Positions 21,039-30,883 of a DNA stretch of 38,667 nt are shown here, one piece after another. The position numbers and the translations under genes are program-made. Source of the stretch: Stentor coeruleus (lineage: Eukaryota; Ciliophora; Heterotrichea; Heterotrichida; Stentoridae); NCBI GenBank assembly GCA_001970955.1, contig MPUH01000714.1:1-38667 (forward strand), read 5' to 3'. Position 1 is the stretch's first letter; each line of letters starts with the position of its first letter. The notes beneath the pieces were generated by a model, which saw only the letters and a list, made by a program, of their open reading frames with translations, was not told where the DNA came from and searched no databases.

Positions 21039-21375
21039 AAATAAAATAATCATAATTCTGTTAAAAAAGAATCCCATTATCTTTATAACTAAACTTTTAT
21101 TTCATAGTAGTCTTGGGTCTCAATATCATATAATTAAAACTTAAAGATTCTATGTATTGAGTATTCTTTATTTTATAAATATAAATGATAAAAGTCAATT
21201 TTCAAACTCACAAATTATTTTTTTTATATTTATAAATGAAAGTCAGCATCTTTAGATTTAGATATTTTACTAAAAATTATATTTTATCAAAACCAGCTCA
21301 CTTACGTAAAAAAGTATATTTTTCCAGCTAAAATTTCAAGCATGTTACAGTTTTTTTAAGCTTGAAAATTATAAA
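21039..21375. other. Spacer between the two pseudokinase genes
   Basis: 337 bp, AT-rich. No gene seen. Both flanking genes are on the + strand, so it should hold the 3' end of one and the promoter of the other. Confidence 0.6.
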
Positions 21376-22542
21376 ATGTTAAATACCGTGCTTGAAAACA
21401 AATACCAAGTTTTAAAGCTTATTCGCCAAGGTGAGAATCATGATGTATACAAAGCTCAAGAAGAAAAAACAAATAAGAAAGTTGCTATTAAATCAGAAAA
21501 TTTTATTGATAGTACACTTTTATTAAACGAAGCTCAAGTACTAACAGATCTTTCCTCCCAAGATAGTTTTCCTAGATTTCTATCTAAAGGTAAACACAAT
21601 GGAAAAAACTACATTATTGTTGACTATTTAGGTAGCAGCCTTTCAGCAAAATTCACAAAATCCAATGGCAAATTCAGTTTCGGATGTGCTCTTAGAATTG
21701 CAGAACAGCTCCTTTATCGTATAGAAATTTTGCATAAATCCGGTTATTTATACAACAACATAAAACCTGAAAGTATATCAGCAGGCTCAGGATTAAACTG
21801 GCAATCTATTTATCTTACAAGTTTCAAATTATCATCAAAATATATAAATACAAAAAACGGAAGACATATTCCAATTGGGAAATCCTCAACATCAATTAAA
21901 AAAACAGTTTATTCTTCTTTAAACTTAATGAACAGAATTTCTCTTTCAAGAAGAGATGATATTGAAAGTATAGCATATTTACTGATTTATTTTACAACAG
22001 GAACATTACCTTGGATTACTCAAGAAAATTTTTCAGACTCAGAAATCAGAAGAAAGAAAGCTAATATAAATTATGAAGTCTTATCAAAAACATGTCAGAT
22101 CGAGTTTATAAATTTTCTAAAATATGCGAAAAGCCTTGAATTCAACCAAGAACCCGATTATGAAATGCTTAGAAATATATTTAAAGAATCAGCATCAAAA
22201 AGTAAGATTATTAGGGCTTATGATTGGATATTTAATAATGAGAAATTGTCTTCACCTATAAAAATTGATAAATCACAAAACCCTTTGTTTTTAAATGCAG
22301 CATTAAGAGAACCTGAAGAAAATTTTGAAATAGTTAAGCTTAAAGGAAGGAAAAATAAAAAGGTTATGTTTGGGGAAACGAATGAGATTGGAAGTGATGG
22401 AGATCCTGCAGAAAAAGCTTTAGAGGAAAAAAAACAACAATTGTGTAGAAATGATACAATAAAATTGCAAACTCTTCCTGAGATACAGAATAGGAATAAA
22501 ATTATTAAAATGAGAAGAGACTTTTTAGCAACTTTGAGGTAA
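21376..22542 (+). CDS. CK1-family pseudokinase B
   Basis: 388 aa, a tandem paralogue of the preceding gene. The CK1 fold is obvious: YQVLKLIRQGENHDVYKAQ, VAIKSE (VAIK lysine ~38), YLGSSLSAKF, ALRIAEQLLYRIEILHKSGYL, and SRRDDIESIAYLLIYFTTGT followed by LPW, which is nearly the CK1 consensus SRRDDLESxGYxLxYFxxGxLPW. The catalytic loop is YLYNNIKPESIS, so the HRD aspartate is Asn, and the DFG position reads LTSFKL, so both catalytic aspartates are gone while the ATP-lysine is kept. The C-terminus ends LQTLPEIQNRNKIIKMRRDF plus LATLR, matching the tail of pseudokinase A. The protein is about 70 residues shorter than A, mainly in the linker. The stop is TAA; it converges on the next gene with 94 bp between stops. 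Confidence 0.87.
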   Translation: MLNTVLENKYQVLKLIRQGENHDVYKAQEEKTNKKVAIKSENFIDSTLLLNEAQVLTDLSSQDSFPRFLSKGKHNGKNYIIVDYLGSSLSAKFTKSNGKFSFGCALRIAEQLLYRIEILHKSGYLYNNIKPESISAGSGLNWQSIYLTSFKLSSKYINTKNGRHIPIGKSSTSIKKTVYSSLNLMNRISLSRRDDIESIAYLLIYFTTGTLPWITQENFSDSEIRRKKANINYEVLSKTCQIEFINFLKYAKSLEFNQEPDYEMLRNIFKESASKSKIIRAYDWIFNNEKLSSPIKIDKSQNPLFLNAALREPEENFEIVKLKGRKNKKVMFGETNEIGSDGDPAEKALEEKKQQLCRNDTIKLQTLPEIQNRNKIIKMRRDFLATLR

Positions 22543-22636
22543 GGGAATATGATTATAATTAAAATTATATTTAATATGATATGTTAATATTGTTAATAAT
22601 TTGTATAAGGTTTACTTAATAATTTTAATATAATCA

Positions 22637-23836
22637 TCAAAGATTTTTTATTCTTGCAATCCTTCTTGATATTGGTGGTCTGTTTTTTTTTACCAAATAC
22701 TGCATAAAAAGCACATATTTTGTTCCACATCCTCCATATTCCTTAGGGTGTAAAGGTATCAAAGGTATCTCTTGATGTTCACATGGTAATTTAACTTCTC
22801 CATCACATCCAGCAATAGCAAAATCCCCAGCACTCAATTTCTTCCTTTCTAAAACAAATCTGGCTAATTCTAACATTGATATATGTTCATCTGAAAGCAT
22901 ATAATGTGGTACTAAAACACAAAAAGGCATACCTTTATCATCAGAACAAGCAATAGGTAATCCAATTGTACAATATTTATTACATCCAGATAAACTTGGT
23001 TCATAAAATATTTCAAGTCCTTTCCTTATAGTTAGTTCATCTCTTGTTAATACAATTGAACTAATCACAACCACTGAACTTGGAACGTTTTGCATTTTAA
23101 AGTCCTCATATATTTGTCCATAATTATGCCTAAAACGATATTTAAGCTTTCTATGTCTAACAATATAAACCGCATCAGCAAATAGTGACTCGTTATCAAA
23201 TAAACCAAGTAAAGATTTTGTGATTTCTCTAGAAAACCACGACAAAATAACAATGTAAAATTCGTTGCTTAGTAGATTTAGTCCAGCACGAGCACCATCA
23301 ACTATACGGAATTTTCCAGTTTCTGAACTCCAACAGGTTGTTTTTGAGTAATCACCAATAACCCCATTAAAGTTTATAATACACAATGGTTGATGACCTT
23401 TTTTCCTTTTATTCCATCGAATACGTTCATTATAATAAGTTTTACCTTCAGTTGTGGGTAATAAATCAAGTTCTTCTTGTGAGATTCGTTTTGAAATGTG
23501 AAAAGTTCGTATTTCTCTTTTGGAAATTGCATAAGATGATGTTCTCTCTGATTTGGTACTTGCTGCTCTTGAGGTTAATTTACATGACATTGGTGACTCA
23601 AGGTTTTTTTGTGTTTGTATTCTAATACTTTTATATGAAATCCTTCTTATTTCTAAACACTTTTGTGATGACTTGACTGGGGAAGTTTGTGTGTTTTCTA
23701 GGTCACGAGGAGTCGTCACAAAACTTTTTAAGTTTTTGGGCTCAGTTTTTGATGTGCTGCGGTTTTTGTGTCGGGCAAGCAGAGATTTACGTTCTTCGGG
23801 TAGTTGTTGAAATTCGAGGTAGATTCGAGAAGCCAT
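22637..23836 (-). CDS. HAD/FCP1-like protein with degenerate active site
   Basis: 399 aa from the chosen Met (MASRIYLEF); an in-frame ATG 16 codons upstream (23884) is possible. The N-terminal 130 residues are polar and Ser/Lys/Arg-rich. After that CIINFNGVIGDY resembles HAD motif I (hhhDxDGxI), but both aspartates are Asn. FRIVDGARAGLNLLSNEFYI and VILSWFSREITKSLLGLF look like the following Rossmann-type helix and strand with the Ser/Thr of motif II. Later YGQIYEDFKMQNVPSSVVVI fits the motif III/IV region. A C-terminal Cys-bearing domain follows, with no clear zinc motif. A phosphatase-fold protein without activity is the best guess; the family assignment is weak. Confidence 0.5.
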   Translation of the reverse strand: MASRIYLEFQQLPEERKSLLARHKNRSTSKTEPKNLKSFVTTPRDLENTQTSPVKSSQKCLEIRRISYKSIRIQTQKNLESPMSCKLTSRAASTKSERTSSYAISKREIRTFHISKRISQEELDLLPTTEGKTYYNERIRWNKRKKGHQPLCIINFNGVIGDYSKTTCWSSETGKFRIVDGARAGLNLLSNEFYIVILSWFSREITKSLLGLFDNESLFADAVYIVRHRKLKYRFRHNYGQIYEDFKMQNVPSSVVVISSIVLTRDELTIRKGLEIFYEPSLSGCNKYCTIGLPIACSDDKGMPFCVLVPHYMLSDEHISMLELARFVLERKKLSAGDFAIAGCDGEVKLPCEHQEIPLIPLHPKEYGGCGTKYVLFMQYLVKKNRPPISRRIARIKNL

Positions 23837-24312
23837 TAACAAGTTACTAATTGTAAAAGATTTAAGGATAATATAAGTATTCATTGATTTTCTAGATATT
23901 ATTAAAAGTTTAGTTTACATATATATTAATTAGATTTACATGTATATTTTTTTATATCACTGTTGAAGTTGTTAGAATATTTTTGTCGGATGTCTTTTAT
24001 GAATTTGTGATAAAGTAGCTATATTGTCAATCTTTTGTATTTTTTCATAGGTTTATGCAATTATTCTGGTTTAAAAAGTATTCTTCACTTAATTGGATCA
24101 TTATACTTTTAGTGTATAAAAAAGAAAAAAAATTCATAATTTTACCACAATTTCTTTGTACATCAAGTATATCTTAGTATAAATTTTTAATCCTTTTTTT
24201 GTATCTCATTACAAATCTTCTAATGCAACTATACGTATTTCCTAATATATTTATTCATCATCGATGTATCCGTTTTCACATCAAAAACCCAATATTATTA
24301 TTAATAAAAAGT
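23837..24312. other. Intergenic, very AT-rich
   Basis: 476 bp including the possible upstream 16 codons of the HAD-like gene. No other gene, RNA or repeat is seen. Confidence 0.6.
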
Positions 24313-26052
24313 TTAATCTGATATAAAAGTCCACCCCAGTATCTTATTTTTATCGGCCGGATAAAAATTCCCATAAATCTCCTCAGCTGGTATTCCAATC
24401 TTCGGTGCATTAATCTTCGGTATTTTCGGTGGACATAATTCCCTTCTAAACACCGAATCCCAATCAATTCCTTTAAAAAACCTATGCTCTTTAACTTCTT
24501 CCGCATCTCGAACCGCACCAAGTCTTTTCGCCGGGTCTCTCTGTAAAAGCTAAATAACCCATACATCAATAATCAATTCTTTAGCTTCCGAGCTTAAACT
24601 TGAAGGGATTCTCAATTTCCCTCTCTGAATATTATTAATAAGTTCATTTTTATCCATAGAAAAATACGGAGGTTTCCCAATAACCATTTCAAAAAAAACT
24701 ACACCTAAAAGATACCAATCCACAGCTTTTCCATGACCTTGTCTTCTTATAACCTCAGGTGCTAAATAAGCTAATGAGCCACAAAAGCTCCTAGCTTGAT
24801 AATTATCAAAGACTTTTTCTTTACTAAGTCCAAAATCTGTTAATAAAGCATGACCATCTTCATCAAGGACGATATTATCAGGTTTTAAATCTCTGAATAT
24901 TATATTGTGCTTATGGAGTTCTTCTAAAGCAAGGATTATTTCACATAAATAAATCCGAGCTCGATATTCGGTAAAACATTTTTCTATTGAAAGATGACGT
25001 CCAAGGTCTCCACCTGGACAGAAGTTTAGGATTAAAAACAGTTTATCTGCTGTTTGGAATGCGAAATTTAATGTGACGATGAAAGGATGTTTCATGTAGC
25101 TAAGGACATTTCTTTCAGTAAGTGCGTATTTTATAAGGTTTTGGTTGATAATCTTATCTTTCTGTAAGACTTTCATAGCAAATAGCTGATTTGTATCCTG
25201 TTTAGATACTAAGAACACCTCACCGAAACTCCCTTTTCCAAGCTCTTTAAGGACCAAAAAACACTTTGGGGCTATTTTCTCACTGATATTTACCGTTTTG
25301 CTCCTCGACATAATTTTTTGTGAACTACTCAAACTAGGTCCAGAACTCACAATAGTTCTTTTCAAATACCTTTCAAAAGCTTTTTTAACATTATCATTCC
25401 CACATTCTTCAGCAGTCTTCCCATCTAAATTCTTCAATGTAATATCTGGATTTCTAGTTAATAACCAAGATACTAAAGTATTGTTTCCTGAAAATGCCGC
25501 ATGATGTAATGCTGTGTTTCCATTCAGGTTTTTTTTATTAAGATCTGATCCTGAACGAACTAATAATTGGGAAACTTGTAAATGACCTTGTAAGGATGCT
25601 TGATGTAAAGGTGTTGATAGTTCAGAGTTTTGAGCATTGATATTAGTTTCTTCACCATAATCTAAAAGGACCTCACAGATTTTTAAATAACCGAAATTAG
25701 CCGCTAAATGCAGCAGGGTATTATTAGATTCGAATTTAGCATTAGTGTCAGGATGATGGTTTGTTAATATGGTTTTACAAAGATCTAAGTTGTTTGTTGT
25801 TACAGCTTTATGAAGGGAATCGATAAAACTGTTAGATGAAATAGAGACTTGGTTAAGACCTTGAAGACATTCGAGATGAGGGATTTTTTGGATTAGGATG
25901 GAATCGCGACCTTCTGATATTGAACCACATATTGAATCTCCTAGGTAATCATCAGAGTCTACCGCGATTGAATCTATTTTTGATGAAGATTTAGTCTCTT
26001 CTTCTGTTAGGCTTATCTGCTTTATCAAGGCGCTTGGATAATGAGTTAGCAT
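24313..26052 (-). CDS. Ankyrin-repeat AGC-type protein kinase
   Basis: 574 aa after removal of a 15-nt intron. Residues ~70-220 carry four to five ankyrin repeats (NTLLHLAANFGYLKICEVLL, STPLHQASLQGHLQVSQLLV, NTALHHAAFSGNNTLVSWLL). The kinase domain (~265-525) is complete: LGKGSFGEVF, AMKVL lysine, FRDLKPDNIVL (HRD as FRD, aspartate kept), LTDFGLS, ARSFCGSLAYLAPE with a serine at the PDK1-type site, DWYLLGVVFFEM. After the intron come LLQRDPAKRLGA and the AGC tail, ending ADKNKILGWTFISD, an S6K/Akt-like hydrophobic motif with its threonine present. It is therefore probably an active kinase controlled by activation-loop and hydrophobic-motif phosphorylation, with ankyrin repeats for targeting. 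Substrates are unknown. The stop is TAA. Confidence 0.93.
24550..24564 (-). other. 15-nt intron in the ankyrin-AGC kinase
   Basis: Coding strand GTATGGGTTATTTAG, with an in-frame TAG at its end. Splicing joins SEAKELIID to LLQRDPAKRLG, the conserved subdomain XI of AGC kinases. Confidence 0.95.
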
Positions 26053-26617
26053 TGTTCTATTTAATTTTCCATTTATCGATTGTTATAAGCTTTATACCTT
26101 TGGATTAGACTCTTATGAATCAACCAATAGTATTTTGTTTTAATTAAACAACTAGATATAATTTCATTAAATATTGGATTATGTTTTATTGTATTATTTA
26201 TGTAATAAAGGTAGTGCTTATCAGAAATCCAAAATGGAATGGCTTTTATTATTAATTATAGGAATTAGTTATAGTTTATATATAACTTGTATATTTTATT
26301 TGTTTGAATATATAAGATATAATTTTAAGCTAAGTTCGTTTTGGATTTAAGTTGAAAGTATGAGAATTTAACAATTTATAATTTAAAAAAATATGAAGCA
26401 TTTGTGTTTATATAATTGTAAAATAGATGATGATTTATGGTTTTTAATGTTAGTTTAGTTATATTATAATAATTTTCTGTTAGATTAAGATAGGCATAAG
26501 ATGCATAGGATTTTTTATTTTATATATTAAAAAATAGTTTAAATAAAGGAAGATTTTTTTTGAGTTTATGATAGTGATAATTCTAGCTGTTATAAAAAGT
26601 TGTTTATATATTAACAG
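26053..26617. other. Intergenic, AT-rich
   Basis: 565 bp upstream of the kinase gene. No gene is seen. Its left part is presumably the kinase promoter; its right end contains one arm of a perfect 10-bp inverted repeat. Confidence 0.6.
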
Positions 26618-26621
26618 CTAG
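26583..26621. repeat. Perfect 10-bp inverted repeat
   Basis: CTAGCTGTTA at 26583-26592 and its exact reverse complement at 26612-26621, with a 19-base AT-rich loop. The right arm overlaps the end of the possible decayed gene on the minus strand, so it could be a 3'-end hairpin or a terminal repeat of a small element. Confidence 0.6.
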
Positions 26622-27360
26622 GCCAGGGTGGATCATTTTTCTCCAGTGAATCCACTTACTAAATGCAATTTTATAAGGTGGGCAAGTGCATTAAAACTAT
26701 TTATGCTTATTTTTAATATTAATAACGTAAAGCCTCTATTGCTTATAAAATCAAAGCATGCAACTCGTATTTTCCCTTTTCATTATCCCGTAACTATAGA
26801 CAGTATCTTTTATAAATAAAAATCATCTCAGATATCTCGTTATCGCTTTTTCATAAGACTTTCTCAAAAAGCTAAATCCATATTATTTATTAGATTCAAA
26901 GCTTTTGAATACGATAAATATAGTGAATTTTTAATTGTAATTTCATTAAGCTTTCTCATATATCTCAATAAACTACATAGGCTCATTTTTAACATAAAAC
27001 TGATATTTAGCATAACGGCGCTTACAAAAATAATAAAATAATCTTGGCCTGATTCATGAGCATTTTTAAAAACTAGCTTATAAATCTCTTCAATAATCTC
27101 TAAATCCTCAGATTATCGTTCTAGATTCAAATATCTAAATATACCATTAAATAACCCTGGGACGATTTCTTCATAAACAATTTACGAAACCCTCTCTCTG
27201 TTTCAATTTACCTAAAGTCTCGAAAATGCCTTCAAACTTTTAATCAAACTCAAAAGCATTTTCTTTTTAAAATTCGCCTTAAAAATTCTCTTCTAATTTT
27301 CCATATCTTCTAAGTTGCTAGTGAAATCAATACCCAGGACTTTTACAGCACCATTTTATT
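26618..27360 (-). pseudogene. Possible decayed gene, one frame with many stops
   Basis: One minus-strand frame reads as protein-like sequence from about 27360 to 26618, interrupted by about 12 stop codons but with no net frameshift. It contains one stop-free run of about 83 codons that includes KNAHESGQDYFIIFVSAVML and NISFMLKMSLCSLLRYMRKL. Neither short introns nor a different code would remove all stops. The composition is richer in G and C than neighbouring spacers. In DNA this AT-rich about 20 stops would be expected by chance over this length, so the case is suggestive only. No family is recognised. Confidence 0.3.
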
Positions 27361-27687
27361 AAATCCTAACCTAAAATGATATTTTAAACCAAATACAATA
27401 CACACTCTATACAAAATCCTAAAACCTTATATAAATTCTCAAATTAATCTTCATAAAAAAAGCTCTAATTCACCATATAAAACTCCCTATAAAAAATCCC
27501 TTAAAAATAAAACTATACACTTTCCAAACACATAAAAAAATAAAAAAACCATCTAAAAAGCCCTGTTTACAAGCATTGCAAACCCTTTAAAAAGCTTAAT
27601 TTTCATAATAAACTCCCTAACAAAAACATAAAACCATTGCCAAATAGTAATCCTAACAAATAATAAATCTAATGTTGAATATAATAA
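27361..27687. other. 5' flank of patatin-like gene, C-rich
   Basis: 327 bp with no gene seen. The + strand is rich in C, A and T and very poor in G up to the start codon at 27688. Confidence 0.6.
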
Positions 27688-28635
27688 ATGTGGAGAAGAA
27701 TAATCTTGTTGTTGGCGATAAGTGGAGCATATGGGCTTAATGGACAATGTAGAGTTCTTGCTGTAGCTGGTGGTACTGAACGTGGTGCTTATGAAGCAGG
27801 GGCAATATCCGCTTTACTCACTAACTTACCAGCAGGACAAGCAGAATATGATGTTGTGACAGGTGTGGGGATTGGAGCAATAAATGCTATGATAGTAGCA
27901 AGTTATCCTCAAGGTCAAGAAGCTCAAGCCGCTGCTAAGTTGCAGAGTTTCTGGAATAGCTTCACAACTTCAACTTTGTATTCAGATTGGATTGGTGGTT
28001 TAGTTACAGGTCTCCTTTATGAATCAGGTCTTTTTGATACATCCGCTATGAAAAAAACTATCAAAAGCCTAGCCCCAAGTACAAAATTCCAAAGATGGCT
28101 TGGTGTTGGCTGTACTGATCTTTTATCTGGAGGATATGTGTTTTTCAATTCAACAGGAGTAACTCTTGCAAATATGCTAACTGGTATTTATGCTAGCGCT
28201 AGTGATCCAGTGATATTCCCATTAGTAAAATATAGTAGTTATCAGCTTGTATCAGGGGCAACAAAATTCTCGATTGATATACTTGATGCTGTTAATGCTT
28301 GTTTCCAGCTTGGGTATCAGGAAAATCAAATAATTATCCATTCAGTTCTTGGTGCTGGAAGAAATCTTAGTACAGTTGATGCTATGAATTATAAGACTTT
28401 ACAAGTTACTATGAGGTTTTTTGAGATTTTTGCTTATGACTCGTTTCTTAGAGTATTAGAAAATGCTAAACATGATTTCCCTCAAGTTAACATGCAATAT
28501 TCCATTTTCCCAACTCATGGTTTAAACCACACTTTATATCCTTATGATTTTACTCCAGCTGAACTTGCTCAAGAGTGGCAACTTGGTCAGGCTGATGCTC
28601 TTAGACTCATTCAGACAACTTTAGCCACTGAATAA
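27688..28635 (+). CDS. Secreted patatin-like protein lacking the catalytic dyad
   Basis: 315 aa. A signal peptide covers residues 1 to ~17 (MWRRIILLLAISGAYG). The patatin fold follows: CRVLAVAGGTERGAYEAGAI gives the oxyanion-type GGxxRGxYExG motif (~28-40). The nucleophile elbow, normally GxSxG followed by AINA, reads GVGIGAINA (~59-67), so the serine is replaced by glycine. The partner motif, normally DGG or DGA, reads LVSGATKF (~188-194), so the aspartate is replaced by serine. Surrounding helices (DVVTGVGIGAINAMIVAS, LTGIYASASDPVIFP) are well kept, so the fold appears intact while lipase activity by the usual Ser-Asp dyad is excluded. The protein likely enters the secretory pathway. Codon use is slightly richer in G/C than its neighbours. 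The stop is TAA. Confidence 0.85.
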   Translation: MWRRIILLLAISGAYGLNGQCRVLAVAGGTERGAYEAGAISALLTNLPAGQAEYDVVTGVGIGAINAMIVASYPQGQEAQAAAKLQSFWNSFTTSTLYSDWIGGLVTGLLYESGLFDTSAMKKTIKSLAPSTKFQRWLGVGCTDLLSGGYVFFNSTGVTLANMLTGIYASASDPVIFPLVKYSSYQLVSGATKFSIDILDAVNACFQLGYQENQIIIHSVLGAGRNLSTVDAMNYKTLQVTMRFFEIFAYDSFLRVLENAKHDFPQVNMQYSIFPTHGLNHTLYPYDFTPAELAQEWQLGQADALRLIQTTLATE

Positions 28636-29011
28636 GTAGTTTATTTCTTATCTTAGTTTTTAAGTATGATTTATGGTTTTAGAAGATAAAATCGATTATT
28701 GATATAAGATTTTTTATGATGATGTATAAAGGATTATTGGTTTTAAAGATATGGAGATGTGGGTTTTGGATTAGGATATTTATGGAAGGGATAAGTTTAA
28801 GTATGATTGGATGGAGATTATTAGAATATTGAGTTCTTGTATACTTTTTATAAAGCAATAATCCTTTAGAAGTTCGGATTCAAATTAGGATACTATAAAA
28901 CCTTTAATAATCCAATAAAAAAAAAATCTTAATAACCCATTCCATTCCATTCTTAAAACCAAAACCCTACAGAGTTTATCCATCCTTCACAATCTAAAAT
29001 TTTCACATTAA
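28636..29011. other. Convergent spacer with a sharp GC-skew switch
   Basis: 376 bp between two convergent stops. By direct count 28741-28800 has 18 G and 0 C on the + strand, while 28921-28980 has 2 G and 16 C. The switch near 28850 probably marks where the two 3' ends meet. Confidence 0.7.
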
Positions 29012-30883
29012 TTACTTTAAAGCTCGCCTTTTAATTTTCATCTTCTCCTTAATCTTCAAAGTTATCAAAGTAACTCCAACATACAAACACTCCAAAGCTA
29101 ATAACGCAGCAATATTCGAACTAATACTCCCTTTAATATTCAACTGTTTAATCGGATCAGGTACACCATCATCAAGTTTAAGTTCCTCATACTCATTCAA
29201 CGCCAAAGCTTCAAACGCATAATTAAATGGCGAAAAATATTTCAACCAGCTAAACCCTTTAAAAACAGAGTCAACATTACTAAAATACCCTGCAAACATC
29301 ATTAAAGGTATCCCAACAGCTCCACCTAAAATTAAAGCTTCTTCAGAACTATTCGCAACCCCACCAGAAAAATATCCAAGAGCAGCACCAGTCATATGAG
29401 CTAATAAAGCTGTACTGAAAAAAATCATAAATTTACTTGAGTTCTCATTATTTAATGGAACAGCAAAATATTGTATTAAACAAAATAGAAATGTAAACAA
29501 AATTTGTACAGGAAGTTCTGCTACTAGTTTAGACATGAAATATTGAACAATACCGAAATAGTTTTGTTTGATTTCTTTTGTATAAAGTAACCTTTCTGAT
29601 TGTAATGCTAATAATTGTACTTGGGTTGAAAGAAGACATACAGCATCAAGAATGAAGAATAAAAGCCCGTTACGATTTTGGACGCTTATTTGGTTGTAGC
29701 CGATGTTGTTAAAAATTATTGCGTTTAGAGCTGAGATAGAGACTGCTTGGATTATCCGTAGTGTGAATAAAATTGGGTGTCTTTTAGAGTTTAGAAACGA
29801 TCTTCTCATAAGAACTCCGATTTTCCTATTATTAGTTGGTTTTATAATTCTTCTATCAAGACCTTTAGCATCAGAAAACTGTCTAGCGATTTCGTTTTCG
29901 ATTTTAGGAAGCTGGGTAGTTAAAAAGCCTTTTTTCAAAACACTAAGCCTAGTTTTTTCTTCGTCTGTAGGACAAAAGAAATTCTTCACATGACATATTT
30001 TATCAAAATAGTCACTTGGGTTTATTGTTGTTGGACATACAAAATCCAAATTAGCAAAGTATCTATAAGAATCTGATGTTAAACCTTGATATACAATTTT
30101 TCCTTTTGATATAAGTAATAGTCTATCAAGCATATCAAAAATTGTACTACTAGGTTGATGTATAGTTAAAATTATATTTTTTCCAAGACTAGCTTGTTGT
30201 TTAAGAACTTTCATTACTCTTAATGCGTTGAAACTGTCTAGGCCAGAAGTTGGCTCATCTAAGACTAATACACTAGGCTGGGATATTAACTCATTTGCTA
30301 TACTTACAAGTTTTTTTTCACCGCCAGATAATCCTCTGATCATTGTGTCTCCTATTATTTTATCTGCGAATGTGTCTATATGAAGATCTTCAATTATTTT
30401 TGAAACATATTCAGAGATTTCGTCTTCGGTTCCACAACATTGTAATAGAGCTGAAAAGGTCATAGCTTCACGTGCTGTGAGTGTTGGCATTAAGATATCA
30501 TGTTGGTTCACAAATTTAACATACTCACTGAAATATGATCTATCTAAATGGACATCATTAAGGTATACTGAGCCAGTGAAAACAAGATGATCATGGCTCA
30601 TAAATTGGTCTGCTATTAAAGTTACAAGAGATGTTTTTCCACTACCAGACGAACCCATTACAGCTAATATTTCAGAAGAATATGATATCCCACTACACTT
30701 TTTTAATATTTTTTTCGGTATTTTGTCTTTAATACTCGTTACAGACAGGTCGCGCCAGGTTAGACAAGCCCCAGATCTTACGATTTCTTTGCTATATTTA
30801 TCAATATCCGTAATAGATGTTGGAAGAATATGTGGATCATGGCTAATAGATAAATAATTCATATTATAAATCTGCTTCAGCAA
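29012..30883 (-). CDS. ABCG-type half-transporter
   Basis: 623 aa, in the reverse order typical of ABCG/White proteins: nucleotide-binding domain first (~60-290), membrane domain second (~350-610). Walker A is GSSGSGKTSL, the Q-loop region is VNQHDILMPTLTAREA, the signature is LSGGEKKLVSI, Walker B is VLVLDEPTSGLD and the H-loop is LTIHQPSS. Six hydrophobic segments follow, including the AALGYFSGGVANSSEEALIL region and a PLMMFAGYFSNVDS re-entrant/loop region as in ABCG2-type exporters. It would work as a homo- or heterodimer exporting lipids or small hydrophobic molecules; the substrate is not predictable. A second Met (30862) is an alternative start. The stop is TAA. Confidence 0.93.
   Translation of the reverse strand: MLKQIYNMNYLSISHDPHILPTSITDIDKYSKEIVRSGACLTWRDLSVTSIKDKIPKKILKKCSGISYSSEILAVMGSSGSGKTSLVTLIADQFMSHDHLVFTGSVYLNDVHLDRSYFSEYVKFVNQHDILMPTLTAREAMTFSALLQCCGTEDEISEYVSKIIEDLHIDTFADKIIGDTMIRGLSGGEKKLVSIANELISQPSVLVLDEPTSGLDSFNALRVMKVLKQQASLGKNIILTIHQPSSTIFDMLDRLLLISKGKIVYQGLTSDSYRYFANLDFVCPTTINPSDYFDKICHVKNFFCPTDEEKTRLSVLKKGFLTTQLPKIENEIARQFSDAKGLDRRIIKPTNNRKIGVLMRRSFLNSKRHPILFTLRIIQAVSISALNAIIFNNIGYNQISVQNRNGLLFFILDAVCLLSTQVQLLALQSERLLYTKEIKQNYFGIVQYFMSKLVAELPVQILFTFLFCLIQYFAVPLNNENSSKFMIFFSTALLAHMTGAALGYFSGGVANSSEEALILGGAVGIPLMMFAGYFSNVDSVFKGFSWLKYFSPFNYAFEALALNEYEELKLDDGVPDPIKQLNIKGSISSNIAALLALECLYVGVTLITLKIKEKMKIKRRALK

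Noticed and set aside
24276-24569. 97-codon open frame on the minus strand
   Set aside because: It is a shadow in another frame of the spliced 3' exon of the ankyrin-AGC kinase, whose true frame gives the conserved AGC tail.
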